Shown here: one piece after another, positions 13,101 through 30,973 of the stretch
How positions within the stretch are numbered: the first letter of the stretch is position 1
Layout of the letters: each line of letters begins with the position of its first letter
Origin: Acanthochlamys bracteata
Taxonomy: Eukaryota > Streptophyta > Magnoliopsida > Pandanales > Velloziaceae
Direction: 5' to 3'
Assembly (NCBI GenBank): GCA_019914995.1
Contig: CM034137.1
Location: 2,542,001 to 2,606,000, forward strand
Length of the DNA stretch: 64,000 nt
Program-made: the position numbers and the translations under genes
The notes under the pieces: model-generated
The model's input: the letters and a program-made list of their open reading frames with translations, nothing else
Databases searched by the model: none
Told to the model about the DNA's origin: nothing

Positions 13101-13393
13101 AAATGTGTTTCAAATATTCATAATTTTTTTTTTTGGATCAAATTTTGAGTTTCGAACAATTCATATATTTCAATTACACAAAAAATTCAGAACTCGATTT
13201 TTACATGCAAAACTTTAATTTCAATTTTTTTATTTACACATTTTTTAATATAATTATATTTTTTAATTTTTAATATACTTTCAAAAACTATTGAAACATA
13301 GATATTGAATTCTATTTTTATTTTTTTAAAAAATTTTACTTTTTATTTTTTATTTTTATGAAAAACTCAGTTACGAATATTTGAAACATCCTC
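13101..13393. mobile_element. Tourist-like (PIF/Harbinger) MITE, family B
   Basis: About 293 bp flanked by TAA (13098-13100 and 13394-13396). The left end AAATGTGTTTC and the right end GAAACATCCTC are imperfect inverted repeats. The internal sequence (TCAAATTTTGAGTTTCGAAC, ACTATTGAAACATAGATATT) is closely shared with copies at 49098-49393 and 40357-40653. The 3-bp TAA duplication and GTGTTTC-type ends fit Tourist-like MITEs. Confidence 0.8.
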
Positions 13394-13396
13394 TAA

Positions 13397-14516
13397 AAAA
13401 TCAGGCTTACATCTTTAAGCATTTCCAATGGAAGCACACGAAGGCATGCAGCATGATCCAGGTTTTCATCAGGTCTTTATTAGACCAGTACTTCTAACAA
13501 AAAACTAGTACGGAAACGGAAGTGTGCCAATTGTTTTGCAACCTCTGCAATACCTGCAGCAAATCTGTCATTGGAATTTTTATTTGATAAGGTCTACTGT
13601 TAGTATTCTGATCCACGAAGATTTTTTTTAATTTTATAAATTGTTGTTACTCGTTCTACCCAAAAAGTAATATTATGGTAACGCACTAATAAATTATAAG
13701 TATGTCTTTATATTAAATTATATAATATTTCTTTGATTATTAGATGTTCGGAGTGGAATTGCAATAATCATTCACATTCCGCTATATTCTCATTTTGAAT
13801 AGAAAAATAAAAAATTCTTTGATATCAAGACAAAGTAATTACAACCAGTTAAGATGGTTTTGAAATTTGTTGAATAAGAACTTTTCTTCCGGTGGTGGTT
13901 GTGACTTTGCTTGGTCTAAACAATGACCAGTAAACCTAAAAGTCTACAGTAGGTATTGCATAGTATTAAAACAGTTAAGAAAAATTTAATTTTATATTAC
14001 TTATTAATAATTTTAAAATAATATTTATAAAGATTAAAATTCATCTTTATTATTGTCATTTAATTTTAAAAAAATTTTAAATTCATAACAAGATATCAAA
14101 ATAGATTGGACCAAATCGGTTCAAAATATAAGTTAAATTTAATTTTATTATTCATATTTATTCATTATTTTTATAGTACATTTTATTTAGAATAAAATAG
14201 TTTATTTTATTTTAGTACAAATAATTTATTTCATAAAAAATAATTATTCGTTATATTTTAGATCAAATAATTTATTTTATTTTAAAATAAATAATCTATT
14301 TTATCTAATTATATTACAAAATATTAAAAATATTTTGTTTGATATTAATTAATAATAATTCTAAAATAATATTTATAAAAATTTGAATTTATTTGTTTTA
14401 TTATCAATTAAGTTTGATAAAAATACTAATTTCGTGAGAAACAATCAAATTGCGGCGGTTCTTTTTAGTTATATAAATCTCTGTACGTAAATGACACAAG
14501 TATCCTCAAAATTTCA
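13397..14516. other. Intergenic region upstream of PEX2
   Basis: AT-rich spacer with no protein-like frame. The segment around 13980-14420 is extremely AT-rich, with repeated TAATAATT and ATAATTTATTT motifs. I see no bounded element. The PEX2 promoter and 5' UTR should lie in the last few hundred bases. Confidence 0.4.
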
Positions 14517-14690
14517 GTGGAATCACTAATAACGAAAAGTTCTTGCAAGGAAAATCGATGGCTGGAGAGAGAGCACGCAGGTGGGGAAGAAACAGAAACT
14601 AAACCTTCAACCAAAGCCAAGCTAACCCTAAACTTACTTGCTTTGATCTCTATCTTTGTCGCGCTTGATTCGGTTGGTAAGGTTTATGCA
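14517..14690 (+). other. In-frame upstream extension of PEX2 exon 1
   Basis: An ATG at 14517 opens the same frame as PEX2 with no stop before the chosen start at 14691. It would add 58 residues, starting MESLITKSSCKENRW and holding a hydrophobic patch LTLNLLALISIFVAL just before the normal start. Known PEX2 proteins do not have this extension, so I treat it as 5' UTR or an alternative N-terminus that depends on where transcription begins. Confidence 0.4.
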
Positions 14691-17600
14691 ATGGATCCAC
14701 CACCCGTGGATGCTTGGATCGATGTTTACCTTCTGTTGCTTCCGCGCTGGGAAATCCTACGAGATTCTTCCCTGGTAATTCCTTTCCTGATCCTTGTTTT
14801 GGTGGTATTTTTAGTTAATTTTGTGATTCAGACTTGGTATATAGTAGTGTTTGGAGAGGGGTGAATTCGTTCGCAAGTTTATTCTTATTACTTGTGCTCG
14901 AAACTCGGTTTACTTTGTTCGTCAAAGAAACTTGGTTTACTTTATCTTCTTTGTTCGTCAAAGAAACTTGGTTTACTTTTTCTTCTTTGGCAAAATTTGA
15001 GTAATAAGCGTGATGAGATATCGAGGGAATGGAACTTAATATGTCGGAAAGCGGAGGATAAACGGGTTAGTTTCTTTACATTAAAAAGGTGGTGGACACA
15101 GGTGATGTCATTTATAAATCGATGTTTGATCCAAACTGCACATTAAATTTGCTTTTGAATGATCTCCGAGAATTAAATTGCTTCATGTACTTTCTGCAAG
15201 GACTGTTTGGGATGGTTTATGTTGAGATTTTGCTTGCGTTCTAACAAGCATGCCAGCATTTGCCTCGTTTAGCTTTAGACATAGATTTGTTGCGATAGTG
15301 AAAAAATATGACAGCTGCTTCTTGAGCTCAGTTAACTTTAGACTTTGAGATTGCAGTCGTATAATCCAAAAGCAATCTTCCAACTCAACTCCAAATCGAA
15401 CCGTTGTGCAAGTGGCTGAAAGTGTCTTTAGAAAATGACTTGGCTGCACATGCAATTTGTTTATGTCTTTGTATTATGCTGTCTTATTAAGAAACCAAAA
15501 CTAAATTCATTTCAGTAAATGGTGTAATTAGTGGCAGTATATTTAATGCTTGCAGCCACTTATACAAATTCCTATCTCAAGAGTAAACCAATTTGACGCT
15601 GCAAGGTTGGATGTGGAGATGTCAGCCATGCTGAAGGAACAATTAGTCAAAGTCTTTTCTCTTATGAAGGTAGCTGTATGACACAGTCGATAAGTTTTAT
15701 TTACTTCGTTCCTGATAATTACTGTTTGTCTCAATTTCAATTGTTTGAACTAGCCAGGGTTACTATTTCATTATGAGCCAGAACTTGATGCTTTCCTTGA
15801 GTTTCTCATTTGGAGGTTCTCTATATGGGTGGACAAACCAACTCCTGGAAATGCTTTAATGAATTTGAGATACAGAGATGAACGAGCAGTTCCAGTTAGA
15901 GGAAAAGAAGGTTTGTCTTTCTATGCTTGCTTCAATTGATTGAAGTCTTCTGTATTATGCTGATGTCTGTCAAAGGATTAATTCATCATTGTCGATTATC
16001 ATGGCATGCTGGTTATTTCGTCTTAGGACCTTATTTTTGCCCGTCACGTCTCTGTATTTTTTTAGTGGCTCTCTATTAATTTAAATTCAATGCTTGCCCT
16101 CTGAAGGTTATTCTTCCTGCAGTAAGAACAGGACTGGAAGGGCCTGGGCTTTCTATATCACAGAAGATATGCTATTGTGTGGCCACAGTTGGTGGTCAAT
16201 ATTTATGGGCCCGCTTGCAGTCATTTTCTGCCTTTCGAAGATGGGGTGATTCTGAACAGGCAAGAGTAAATACTTGACCTACATGATCTAAAATTTACTT
16301 GCACAATGGGCTTTGAATCTTCATTTCTATTGTAATGTATATTTTCTAGGATTCATTTGAAACAAGTTAATACTTATATGTCTTCTATTATGATCAGAGA
16401 CCATTTGCCCGTCGGCTTTGGATACTACTACAACGAGCAGAAGGATTTTATAAAGCAGCAGCTTTCCTAAACCTTCTTATATTCCTCTACTCAGGAAGGT
16501 GTGCTTCTATTTTGAGTTCACATCTTCTTAGATTGGATATTTGGACCTGTCTCTGACAAGGCTTTCTTCTATAAAATATTTTTGTTTAGATGCTGATCTT
16601 ACTGTTAAGCTGCATGGAGAAGAAAAAATACAGTTTGTACCAAGTAAATGTCATGTAGATGCTGGAATTTTATTCATAGGTGTGATACTTAAAGTTGAGT
16701 GCAGACACATTGAAGTTACATAGTTGTGTGAAGTTCCTAAATCCTTTTGCTCTTTGCAGGTATACGAGCATAATTGAACGAGTTCTAAAAGCAAGGCTTG
16801 TATATGGGAGTCCCAACATGAATCGGGCTGTAAGCTTTGAATATATGAACAGGCAATTAGTTTGGAATGAATTCTCGGTAATGCACTCTTCCCTCTTCTC
16901 TGATTCAAACTGCTTCAATTAGTTTGTGCCAGTTCCTCAGCAAATACATGAATTTCTGATACAGTTGATGTTTTGGATGGCGCACATATAATTCTAATAT
17001 TTGCTTCTTTTGTGTTTCATTTACTTCTGGTGTGTTACATTTTCATAATAATCCTGTGCTACACAGAGTGCATGTATGTAAAAAAACCTGTGTAACCATA
17101 GGTTGGATGTGTATATTTGTGTGCCTATTGTAGTCCATGTGTATGGATGCCTGTCTAGTGCAGGTGTAACTGCATTGTTGTAACAGAAGATGGTACGCGT
17201 CCATTAGTATGGCTCGGTAAATATTTTGCTTTCCAGTTACTCAGCTATGCCTCAAATATTCAAATGTTTATATGCACTAAATGTGTCTGATATGCCCTAG
17301 TTAGGTTCATTGTTTGCTACATTTGAAATCTACTAGTATTCTTTAGGAAAAGATGGTGCAGTATGCAATCAGAAGAGAAATTTGGAAATTATGCAATTTA
17401 TAATGAATATACACATGGAAGTGAAATGAAATCACATCATGCAGCAAAGGAATGGTACTGAGAAATCTTAGTGTATGACCATTTCTTTATCAAAATAGTT
17501 ACTATGTGCAGTCTTAAACTCTTACCTGCTGTCAAGGATGCCTGCTACTGTGACGACTACAGGTTGGTTGTTGGTCTTGGACTTCAGTAAATTACTGCTA

Positions 17601-18626
17601 CTTGCAAGCATAAAGAGTGGATTTAATATGCTAGCATAAAGACTGATTTAATAACACAGCTCGGATATGATAAAAAATGCTATACAGATCGAGGCTGCTA
17701 AAATGGGAGTTTTTGATAATTCTTTCCTATGTGACTAATTTTCATTTGTGCTTGAAATAAACAACTTTATTATAATATTGAAGATTTAGAAAAGTTCCAA
17801 GGTTTTCCAAAGTTCCTCTATGCATATGTCTGTCAGACGCTTTAGAAGTTTATCGGCATGTTAATGGTTGTATTCATGTGATGTATCTCAAATTCATGGT
17901 TTGGACTATTTTGATTGCAGGAGGTATTGCTTTTGCTTCTTCCTCTTTTACACTCAGCTTCTATCAAGAAATTCCTTCCCTTCTCCAAAGACAAATCTTC
18001 TGGCTCTACCAAAGACGAGGCGCTCTGCCCCATATGCCATACTAGTCCTAGTATTCCGTTCGTTGCTCTTCCATGCGAACACAGGTGAAATGATTCTCTT
18101 GATCTTTCATTATGTTTTACTTCTGCTGTTATTCATTTATGTATACACATTAAATGCATTATGTGGCATATGATAAAGAAAGGTTTGTTGTGTTATTTGG
18201 ATATATTCATTTGTTTCATTGCTTTATCCAGTTCAGTTGAACGATTACATGTCTCATAGTTGAAGTAGTTGTTCCTTGAAGTAATTGATGGCTGTGGTAT
18301 TCTCTAAGACTTTTTTTATTGAGAAACACCTTGTTTCATTATTGTGAATGAAGTTCTTGCAGCTCCTCATTGAGTGCGTCGCATTTTATGCTGCCTACTG
18401 CTATTCAGTTCTCTTTTCTCTCCAGATGATTACTCTTTCAAAATGCTTCACATTTGAGTAGCAGCAAGTTGATCTGAATATGTTTTGACATTGCAACAGG
18501 CATTGTTACTATTGTATTCGCACTCGATGTGCGGCCACCAGCTCATACAGGTGCACTCGTTGTAATGTAGCTATTGTGGCCATTCAAAGATACCGAGTAG
18601 GTGATGGTAAGAGTACTAGGAAATGA
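14691..18626 (+). CDS. PEX2: PEX2, peroxisomal RING E3 ubiquitin ligase (peroxin 2)
   Basis: Membrane RING peroxin that, with PEX10 and PEX12, ubiquitinates the import receptor PEX5 for recycling. Eight exons, 14691-14774, 15556-15669, 15754-15910, 16123-16259, 16398-16498, 16760-16877, 17921-18084 and 18500-18626, give 333 residues, the length of the family. Conserved blocks are RVNQFDAARLDVEMSAMLKE, FLEFLIWRFSIWVDKPTPGN, LRYRDERAVP, SFSAFRRWGDSEQ and FEYMNRQLVWNEFSEV. The C-terminal C3HC4 RING spans residues 273-313, with ligands CPIC, C289, H291, C294, C297, C310 and C313. Exon 4 appears to end in a GC donor (CAG|GCAAGA at 16260). I chose the start at 14691 by family length, but the frame is open upstream to an ATG at 14517, so a 58-residue longer form is possible. 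Confidence 0.95.
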
Positions 18627-21600
18627 TACCCCATGCTGAAAACAAGGACGTTGCTGTTGACTTCATAGAATTTCTTGTTGTTGAATTCATTGTCCGGGAA
18701 GTTTCACATAAACTTCGTCAAAAGTAAGATGCCCCAGCTTTCACCTCCTACTAAAGTAAAAATCAGGAAGCATCTGCTAGGAAGGTGCATTCGCTTTTGG
18801 AAAGATGCAAAGGAATGTCGAAGTATTTAGAAGAAATATTTATTCAAGTGATAATTGTCGAATTAATAAGGATAATGATCCATCTTCCATGAGAAATCAA
18901 ACTGGAAGAAGCGGAGGCTGCAGAACAAGAAAAGAGAGAAGGGAAAGAAAAGTAAGGTCATTGTAAATTAGTTTTTCAATGTGAAGACTCACTAGTGATA
19001 CTGATGCATTCATGAGTTGTATGATAATCTGTACATTGGTTTTTGGGTAATATTATGACATTGTGAAGAGGCTTATTTTTCATTATGGTGGAATATGAGT
19101 TAATATGTCAGATTCGGATCGTTCTATATAATAGCTGAGTCCAAATCGATCAACATAATTTAATTTATATATTTGTATGGAGCGACATTATCAATCCTAA
19201 TTTAATATTTAATAATTAGATCAAATTTGAGTTGATTTATTTAAAATAAGAATTATAAAATTTAATTTTTAAAATTAATATTGGAAAATTGTTAGGTATT
19301 ATATATTCAAGATAAGAAAATATCAACTTTTTGATAAAATATATAGATTAAGCAAAAAATTAATCAAATAAGATAAGCTAAGCAAAAGATATAAAGTATT
19401 AAAAATCAATATATTTTTTAATTATTTAGTAATATATACTACACAAGTAATATACGGACTAAATAGATTATTTTCAGATCAATTCTAATTTGATTCTAAC
19501 CTATTTTATTTATTGGGTCAATTTCAGATTGATTTGAAACTGATCCGTATTCAATTAAGATCAAACCAAAACTGATTTAAATTCATCGATTTTGAGTTGA
19601 ATTTTGTTAGTAAAACTACAAAATCAACTCAAACGGTGAGGGTTGAATTAAGTTAATAATCAAAAATTTTGAATTAACAAAAGATCCTATATGTAGCAGT
19701 TAGACAGCCGGATATATGTATGATAGATCCTACAAAGAGCTATTAGCACAACAGATTTTAAGTAAATGAATTTAATAGTAAATCAAAGCAACTCAGAAGA
19801 TGTACATGGTTTGGCAAATGTCTTTGCCTAAAATCACGGATGCTGTATCACAAAAGCCAAAAATTCACTAAACTTTAAACAAGATATACATCAAAAGTAA
19901 AGTACTTCATCAAGTACACTTGCCCTTATGAATTTCTTTACACCAGATAATCCTTCACAGCCGATTGGACACATACGTTTTTCTGACTGAACAGCTAGCT
20001 TTATTATAAAGTCAATGAACACCTACCAGGCTCCTACCGAGTCTCTTCTATAAACGCTTAGCCTCTGTTTTACAGAAATTTGATTAAAACAGGTCATACA
20101 CAAGATCAATCTCAAAGCAAAAATAAATTTAAAATAATCAAGTTGAGATGATCAAAAATTTACCAGAAGGTTTGTTCATAAAATTGATCTTATAGTAATA
20201 CAAATGTCTTTGTTTGAAGAATTGAGTCTGTGTAATGCTCGTTCGTTCTTCTTTAAACTTCTCAGTATTTTTCTTGCGATTCTATTATGCACTTCTTTTT
20301 ATACAATCTTTGCTTGCCGGGCTGAGCTTCTTGAAGTTTTTTCTTTTGCATCTTTCCATTGGAGTCTTCTAGTTAACAGCGAATTACAAATCGTTTTCGT
20401 TGCAACCTTGGAGCTCTCGTTCTTTAATGGCTGTTGTTGAAAATCCAATAGTTTTTTAGTTAGCCCATGATTTCATTTAACTAGTCTAATTCAAGCTTTT
20501 CCATCAGTATTAAATGCATCAATAAAAAACGTCAAAATTCTTGCATGACTGCTGCCCACTTGCTCTAGTTGACATAGTTCTTTTATATGATGTGGACTCC
20601 AACAACTTACTTCTTATTTTTTGATTTGGAGCTGAGACGGATAGTGATTTGATCAAGATGATTCTCATGGGCTAGTAAAATTATTGAGTTGATTTGAGTT
20701 CTAGAGCTTGATGTTCACCTTTTATGACTGAAACTTTGTGTTCTTCAGTGACTGGACTTGAATAATGAATCTTTGTTGATCTTACCACTTGTATTGAAAT
20801 AATTATCTTAGTTTCATAGTTTGACTTGTGTAATATTCTCCAATAATGTAAAGATTTTGAATCTTGAGCTACTGACTAAAGTTTGTGATGCCGGTGAGAA
20901 TAATAATTTCGTTCGATTTCTTGCTTACTAGTACGGACGTAGTATCTAAATAGCTGACTGCTCTTCTATCTGTGCTCTATTTTTTGGATGTTTTATTTCT
21001 GTACAGATTTTGTTCATGCTACTCAATGGGAATTTTGCATATAAACAACAACCATATAGCTAGCTGTTACGTTGTTGTCTGTAGGTGAAGGGTCTCTTTA
21101 TGATATAGCTGGCTTATTGTATGGTAAGTGTAGGATAAATTTTTTTTGTGAGATCTTGCAGAATTTGATCTTAACTATGTATTTTATTTTAAATCATAAA
21201 CCATAATTTTTAATTATTATTATCATCAAATTAATTTTAAGATTCTAACAGATTTGTAGGTTGGATCGTATATTATAATCTGTAATTATTCTTATATAAA
21301 AAGTAATTCGTTAAACACAAATTAGAGTGTAACTAAAAGTACTAGTAATGGAGAGTAGTAGGTGTTAAAGTTAGTCTCGCATCCTTATTTCTAGTATGGT
21401 ATTACCATTTTGATTACTACTTTATTTTTTTGACAAAATAAGACTAATTCTATATCCATCATTCTCTTTCATGACTGGTGAATGCATGTTCTTGATGTGA
21501 ACATGTAATTGATCAATTTGTTAGTTAATATTTCCTTCATCAATTTCTCCGGCTCTTGTTGAAGCGGAGTGGTTGTTTCGTTCTAGTTGTCTTGTTGTAA

Positions 21601-23608
21601 TTTTTATAGGCTTGATTTCGCAATGGGTTAGGATTGAGCTTCCCATTTGGACCTGAAACTACATACACTAGGTTTTTGGTCCATTTTGCTCCTGTTTTAG
21701 GCACTGCTTGGTGGGGTGCATTTCAATAACATTTTATTTTAATTTTTTTAATAATTTTTTATTATTTATAAAATTTTTTAAAAAATTTTAAAATATTTTA
21801 TTTTAAAAAATTGTATTTATAAGCACTCAAAACATTTTAGAAGATGTTCGAAAATATTTTTAAAATAGAATTTTTTTAAATAAAAAATAGTTTTATTTTT
21901 AAAAAAAATAAACAATACTTTTTTATATCAAAACATAAAAAAAATCTCACTATATAAAATTTTTAAATAAATTATCTAAATAAAAAATATTTAAAAATAT
22001 AAAATTAAAAATTAAAATATTATTTTTAAAATAAGTAATGTCAAACGACCTTAGTCGGTGTATGCAAGATCACATGAATGTTGCAGGCTGTGCGGTGAGC
22101 GGTCGTTTTCCTTGAACCAAAAGCCCCAAATGAGTACATGACTTCTAATATAAACGAAATAAAAACATTTAAGTGTTCTACTAAAATTTTTTTTTTAACT
22201 CGCTCATTTATTTTCTTTTCAAAACACAATTAAATCTTTACTTTTATTAATATATTCAAATAAGTTAAAATTAAACAATTATTCTTCTCTTTACTTATTT
22301 TTATTTCTCTTATCTTGATATTTTTACTCTTTTTAATTCCAAAACAATTCATAAGAAGGTTATGGAGAATCCAACCATAGGCTTTTTTGTCGTACGTAAT
22401 AATGAAAACAATTTCATAGAACATGATAATTTCTGTCGTAGCGTAATAATGAAACTTAAAAAAATTTAGAAATTAACTTTTCATAAACATTTTTCAGAAT
22501 TTTTCTTGATATCAAACAGGCTTTAATTGAAGTACTCTACAGGTACACGTATTACGTAGCTAAATGCTATTCTAAAGTAAAAACTAAAATAAACTCAACT
22601 TTTTTTAAAAAACATTCATTTATTTAAAATTCATTTTAATAATAAATAATATAAAATTTAGTTTTAAACTTTATTTTAGATGATTTATATTTGAAAGTTC
22701 ACTTAAAAAATTCAGTTAGAAAATACGTTCTTACAGAGTACTTTTTTAAATAAAAATTAGTATAAATAATATATTAAAATTAAATTTAATAAAAATAAAT
22801 TAGAAATAATTTTTAAATACTAAAAAAAAGAGCTTAACGGTGAAAGAATAATAGCGCGTTTGAGCGCAAATTTCAAAACCGGTTTTTAAAAATTTTTTTA
22901 TTTTATATTTTTTAATATATTTTATAAGTATTTAAAAATTTTAGTTAAAAATTTAAATAATGCAAAAAAAATTTTACGTAATAAAATTTTTTTATTATAT
23001 ATTTTTATTATTTTTAAAAATAAAAAATAAAATTCATTTTTTAAAAAATAAAAATATTTTTTATTTTAAAAAAAATTTATTTTATGAGTAATCCTATATG
23101 ATCCCTGACTCTTCTCTTATAATAAGGACATTATAAAAATGAAAGATGTAAATATATAGTATCTTTTGAAAACAACGGTAACAAACAAAACCCGTCACCA
23201 CTGCAACAGTGCAAGCTACAGCCATTCAGTACTTAGAACTGTCTAGAACAGTAACCCATCAATCTGATTTCACTCGAAACAATCCATGGCATTCAATGAA
23301 TCAATAGAATTCAAATTTAATCTTACTTTTGGCGTGAACCAAATGCGCCACGCGTAACAAATTTGATCCATCTGTTGGGCGGAAACTCTCAGTACATCTG
23401 TTCCACGCGCCATTCTCTGATCTGTCTACGTACCCTACCAAAAACAGATCTTCAATTCCCTTTTTTTTCTTATAAAAGAAAGTGCCCGTTACATTTTTCT
23501 TTTGTTTTCAATGCAGTTTCGTTTTTTTTTACTTTTCTTTGTGTAAAGAACGTCTGCCTACTTGTTTGATTGCTTTGACTGCTGTGAGCTAATAGTTCAA
23601 ATTCAGCA
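18627..23608. other. 5-kb intergenic region between PEX2 and VTE1
   Basis: No gene was recognised. 18627-19090 is probably PEX2 3' UTR and flank. 19100-19680 has GGATCG/GATCC-rich, AT-cored sequence that vaguely resembles the hAT MITE family, but without ends. 19760-20450 carries a GTACATGGTTTGGCAAATG motif and a 78-codon frame with no family match; such motifs occur in LTR retrotransposon debris, so an old remnant is possible. 21690-22060 and 22550-23090 are AT-rich MITE-like sequence. The VTE1 promoter lies in the last few hundred bases. Confidence 0.35.
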
Positions 23609-29527
<5,919 letters not shown>

Positions 29528-29664
29528 AAGATTACATGAATGTCTTCTGTGGAATTTGCCATAGACCAAGTGAATCGGAAAGCAAAGATATGTGAAGAGT
29601 TACCGTACAATCATGAAGAAATTGCCCATCTCATGCAAAATTGCGTATAGGGACCTTATTCTGG

Positions 29665-29934
29665 AGGCGTTTGGGATTGCTTATGAAATAAAATTTTTGT
29701 GAAATTGAATAGTATTTTTATTTTTTTTAAAAAATAAGTTTTATTTTTTTTATTTTAAAAAAATAATAAAAATATGTAATAAAAAGATCTAATTTTCACA
29801 AAATTTTTTTATATTTTTTAAATTTTTAAATAAATTTTTTATATATTTATAAAATATATATTAAAAAATATGAAATAAAAAAAATTAAAAAAAATTGATA
29901 AACTGCTTATGAAACGGAGACCCAAACGCTTCCT
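29665..29934. mobile_element. MITE downstream of VTE1, family D
   Basis: About 270 bp with inverted ends GGCGTTTGGGATTGCTTATG and GAGACCCAAACGCTTCCTC. The second end is preceded by CTGCTTATGAAACGG, which pairs with the left subterminal part. The AT-rich core (TAATAAAAAGATC, TTTTTAAATTTTTAAATAAA) is shared with 49668-49920. The exact target duplication is not clear in this copy, so the borders are approximate. Confidence 0.65.
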
Positions 29935-29989
29935 CTGTATAGTCAAGTGTAGTTAAAAGAGACGCGGTTCACCTGTAGCTAAGCTTTTA

Positions 29990-30212
29990 AGGCGTGTTTA
30001 TCAACGCTCTAAATTTATTTTTAATATAAAATATATATAAAAATTAAAATAAAATTTTTTTATTAATAAATTTTTTTAAAAATTTTTTAAAATTTTTTTT
30101 AAATATTATATTAATTTATTTTTTATTAAATATTTTTAATATTTATTTATTTTTTAAAATTATTTTTAAAAAATTTACTTCACCTATTTTTTTTATCAAG
30201 TTAAACACGCCC
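29990..30212. mobile_element. Tourist-like MITE, family C
   Basis: A 223-bp element flanked by TTA (29987-29989 and 30213-30215). The ends AGGCGTGTTTA and TAAACACGCCC are inverted repeats matching at 10 of 11 positions. The core is AT-rich and non-coding. It is related to the copy in VTE1 intron 9. Confidence 0.8.
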
Positions 30213-30234
30213 TTACTGACGGATATTGTGGCTG

Positions 30235-30705
30235 TTTAGAAGCTGTGGTTATTTGGAAGTATTCATGAAAAAAAACATTTTTTAGATAAATAAATTTTTT
30301 TAATAAATAATTTTATTTTTGTAAATAATAAAATTTATTTTGTAATTTATTTTTTATTAATTATTATAAAAATTATTAAAAATTATAAAGTCAAACAGCC
30401 CTGCTATCCAATTTGAGAATTGTAGAACTTAACTCTTGAAGTGTTATAGCGTCAAGGTTAGCAGTTGACATCGATCGATATTGTTTGAAATTATTTATTA
30501 AATAGAATTTTTTTAAATAAAAATATTTTTATTTTTTAAAAATAAGTTTTATTTTTTTATTTTTTGAAAAATAAAAATATATAATAAAAATATTTATTAT
30601 GTAAAATTTTTCTACTCTATCTAAATTTTTAAATAAAATTTTAAATATTTATAAAATATATATTAAAAAATATAAAATTAAAAAAATTAAAAAATAACCA
30701 CTCAT
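30235..30705. mobile_element. AT-rich MITE remnants, family D-like
   Basis: Two stretches (30235-30410 and about 30470-30705) share the family D core: runs of TTATTTTTTAAAAATAA, ATATATAATAAAAATAT and a TTTTTAAATAAAATTTT block. A GTCAAACAGCCC end at about 30390 resembles the right end of the 49668-49920 copy. Ends and duplications could not be fixed. Confidence 0.4.
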
Positions 30706-30715
30706 AGTATAGTTA

Positions 30716-30745
30716 TGGGCCGACAAATACTTAAGCTAATGGGCC
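30716..30745 (+). promoter_or_regulatory. Two TGGGCC (site II) motifs upstream of the hydrolase gene
   Basis: TGGGCC occurs at 30716-30721 and 30740-30745, about 230-260 bp before the start codon. TGGGCC/T motifs are TCP-type promoter elements common in plant housekeeping genes. Function is inferred from motif and position. Confidence 0.45.
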
Positions 30746-30973
30746 TTTATCATGTGTTGGCTTGTACAATATAATAAGCAATACGTTAAAATTAATGTGC
30801 TGTAAGTATAACCGTAAAATGTTCAGCGCCTCACTAGTCCTTCAGCAGCTTCAGCACTGTGCAAAATTCAATCACAATCTCAATCTCTTCAATCCTTCCA
30901 ACGATTTCCGACCAGAATCAAATCAATCCCATCTTCTCCAGCTCACCTGAAGTTTCAAATTCAATCTCAAGCT

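Noticed and set aside
20204-20440. 78-codon plus-strand frame
   Set aside because: Isolated in repeat-like DNA with no recognisable domain; composition fits chance.
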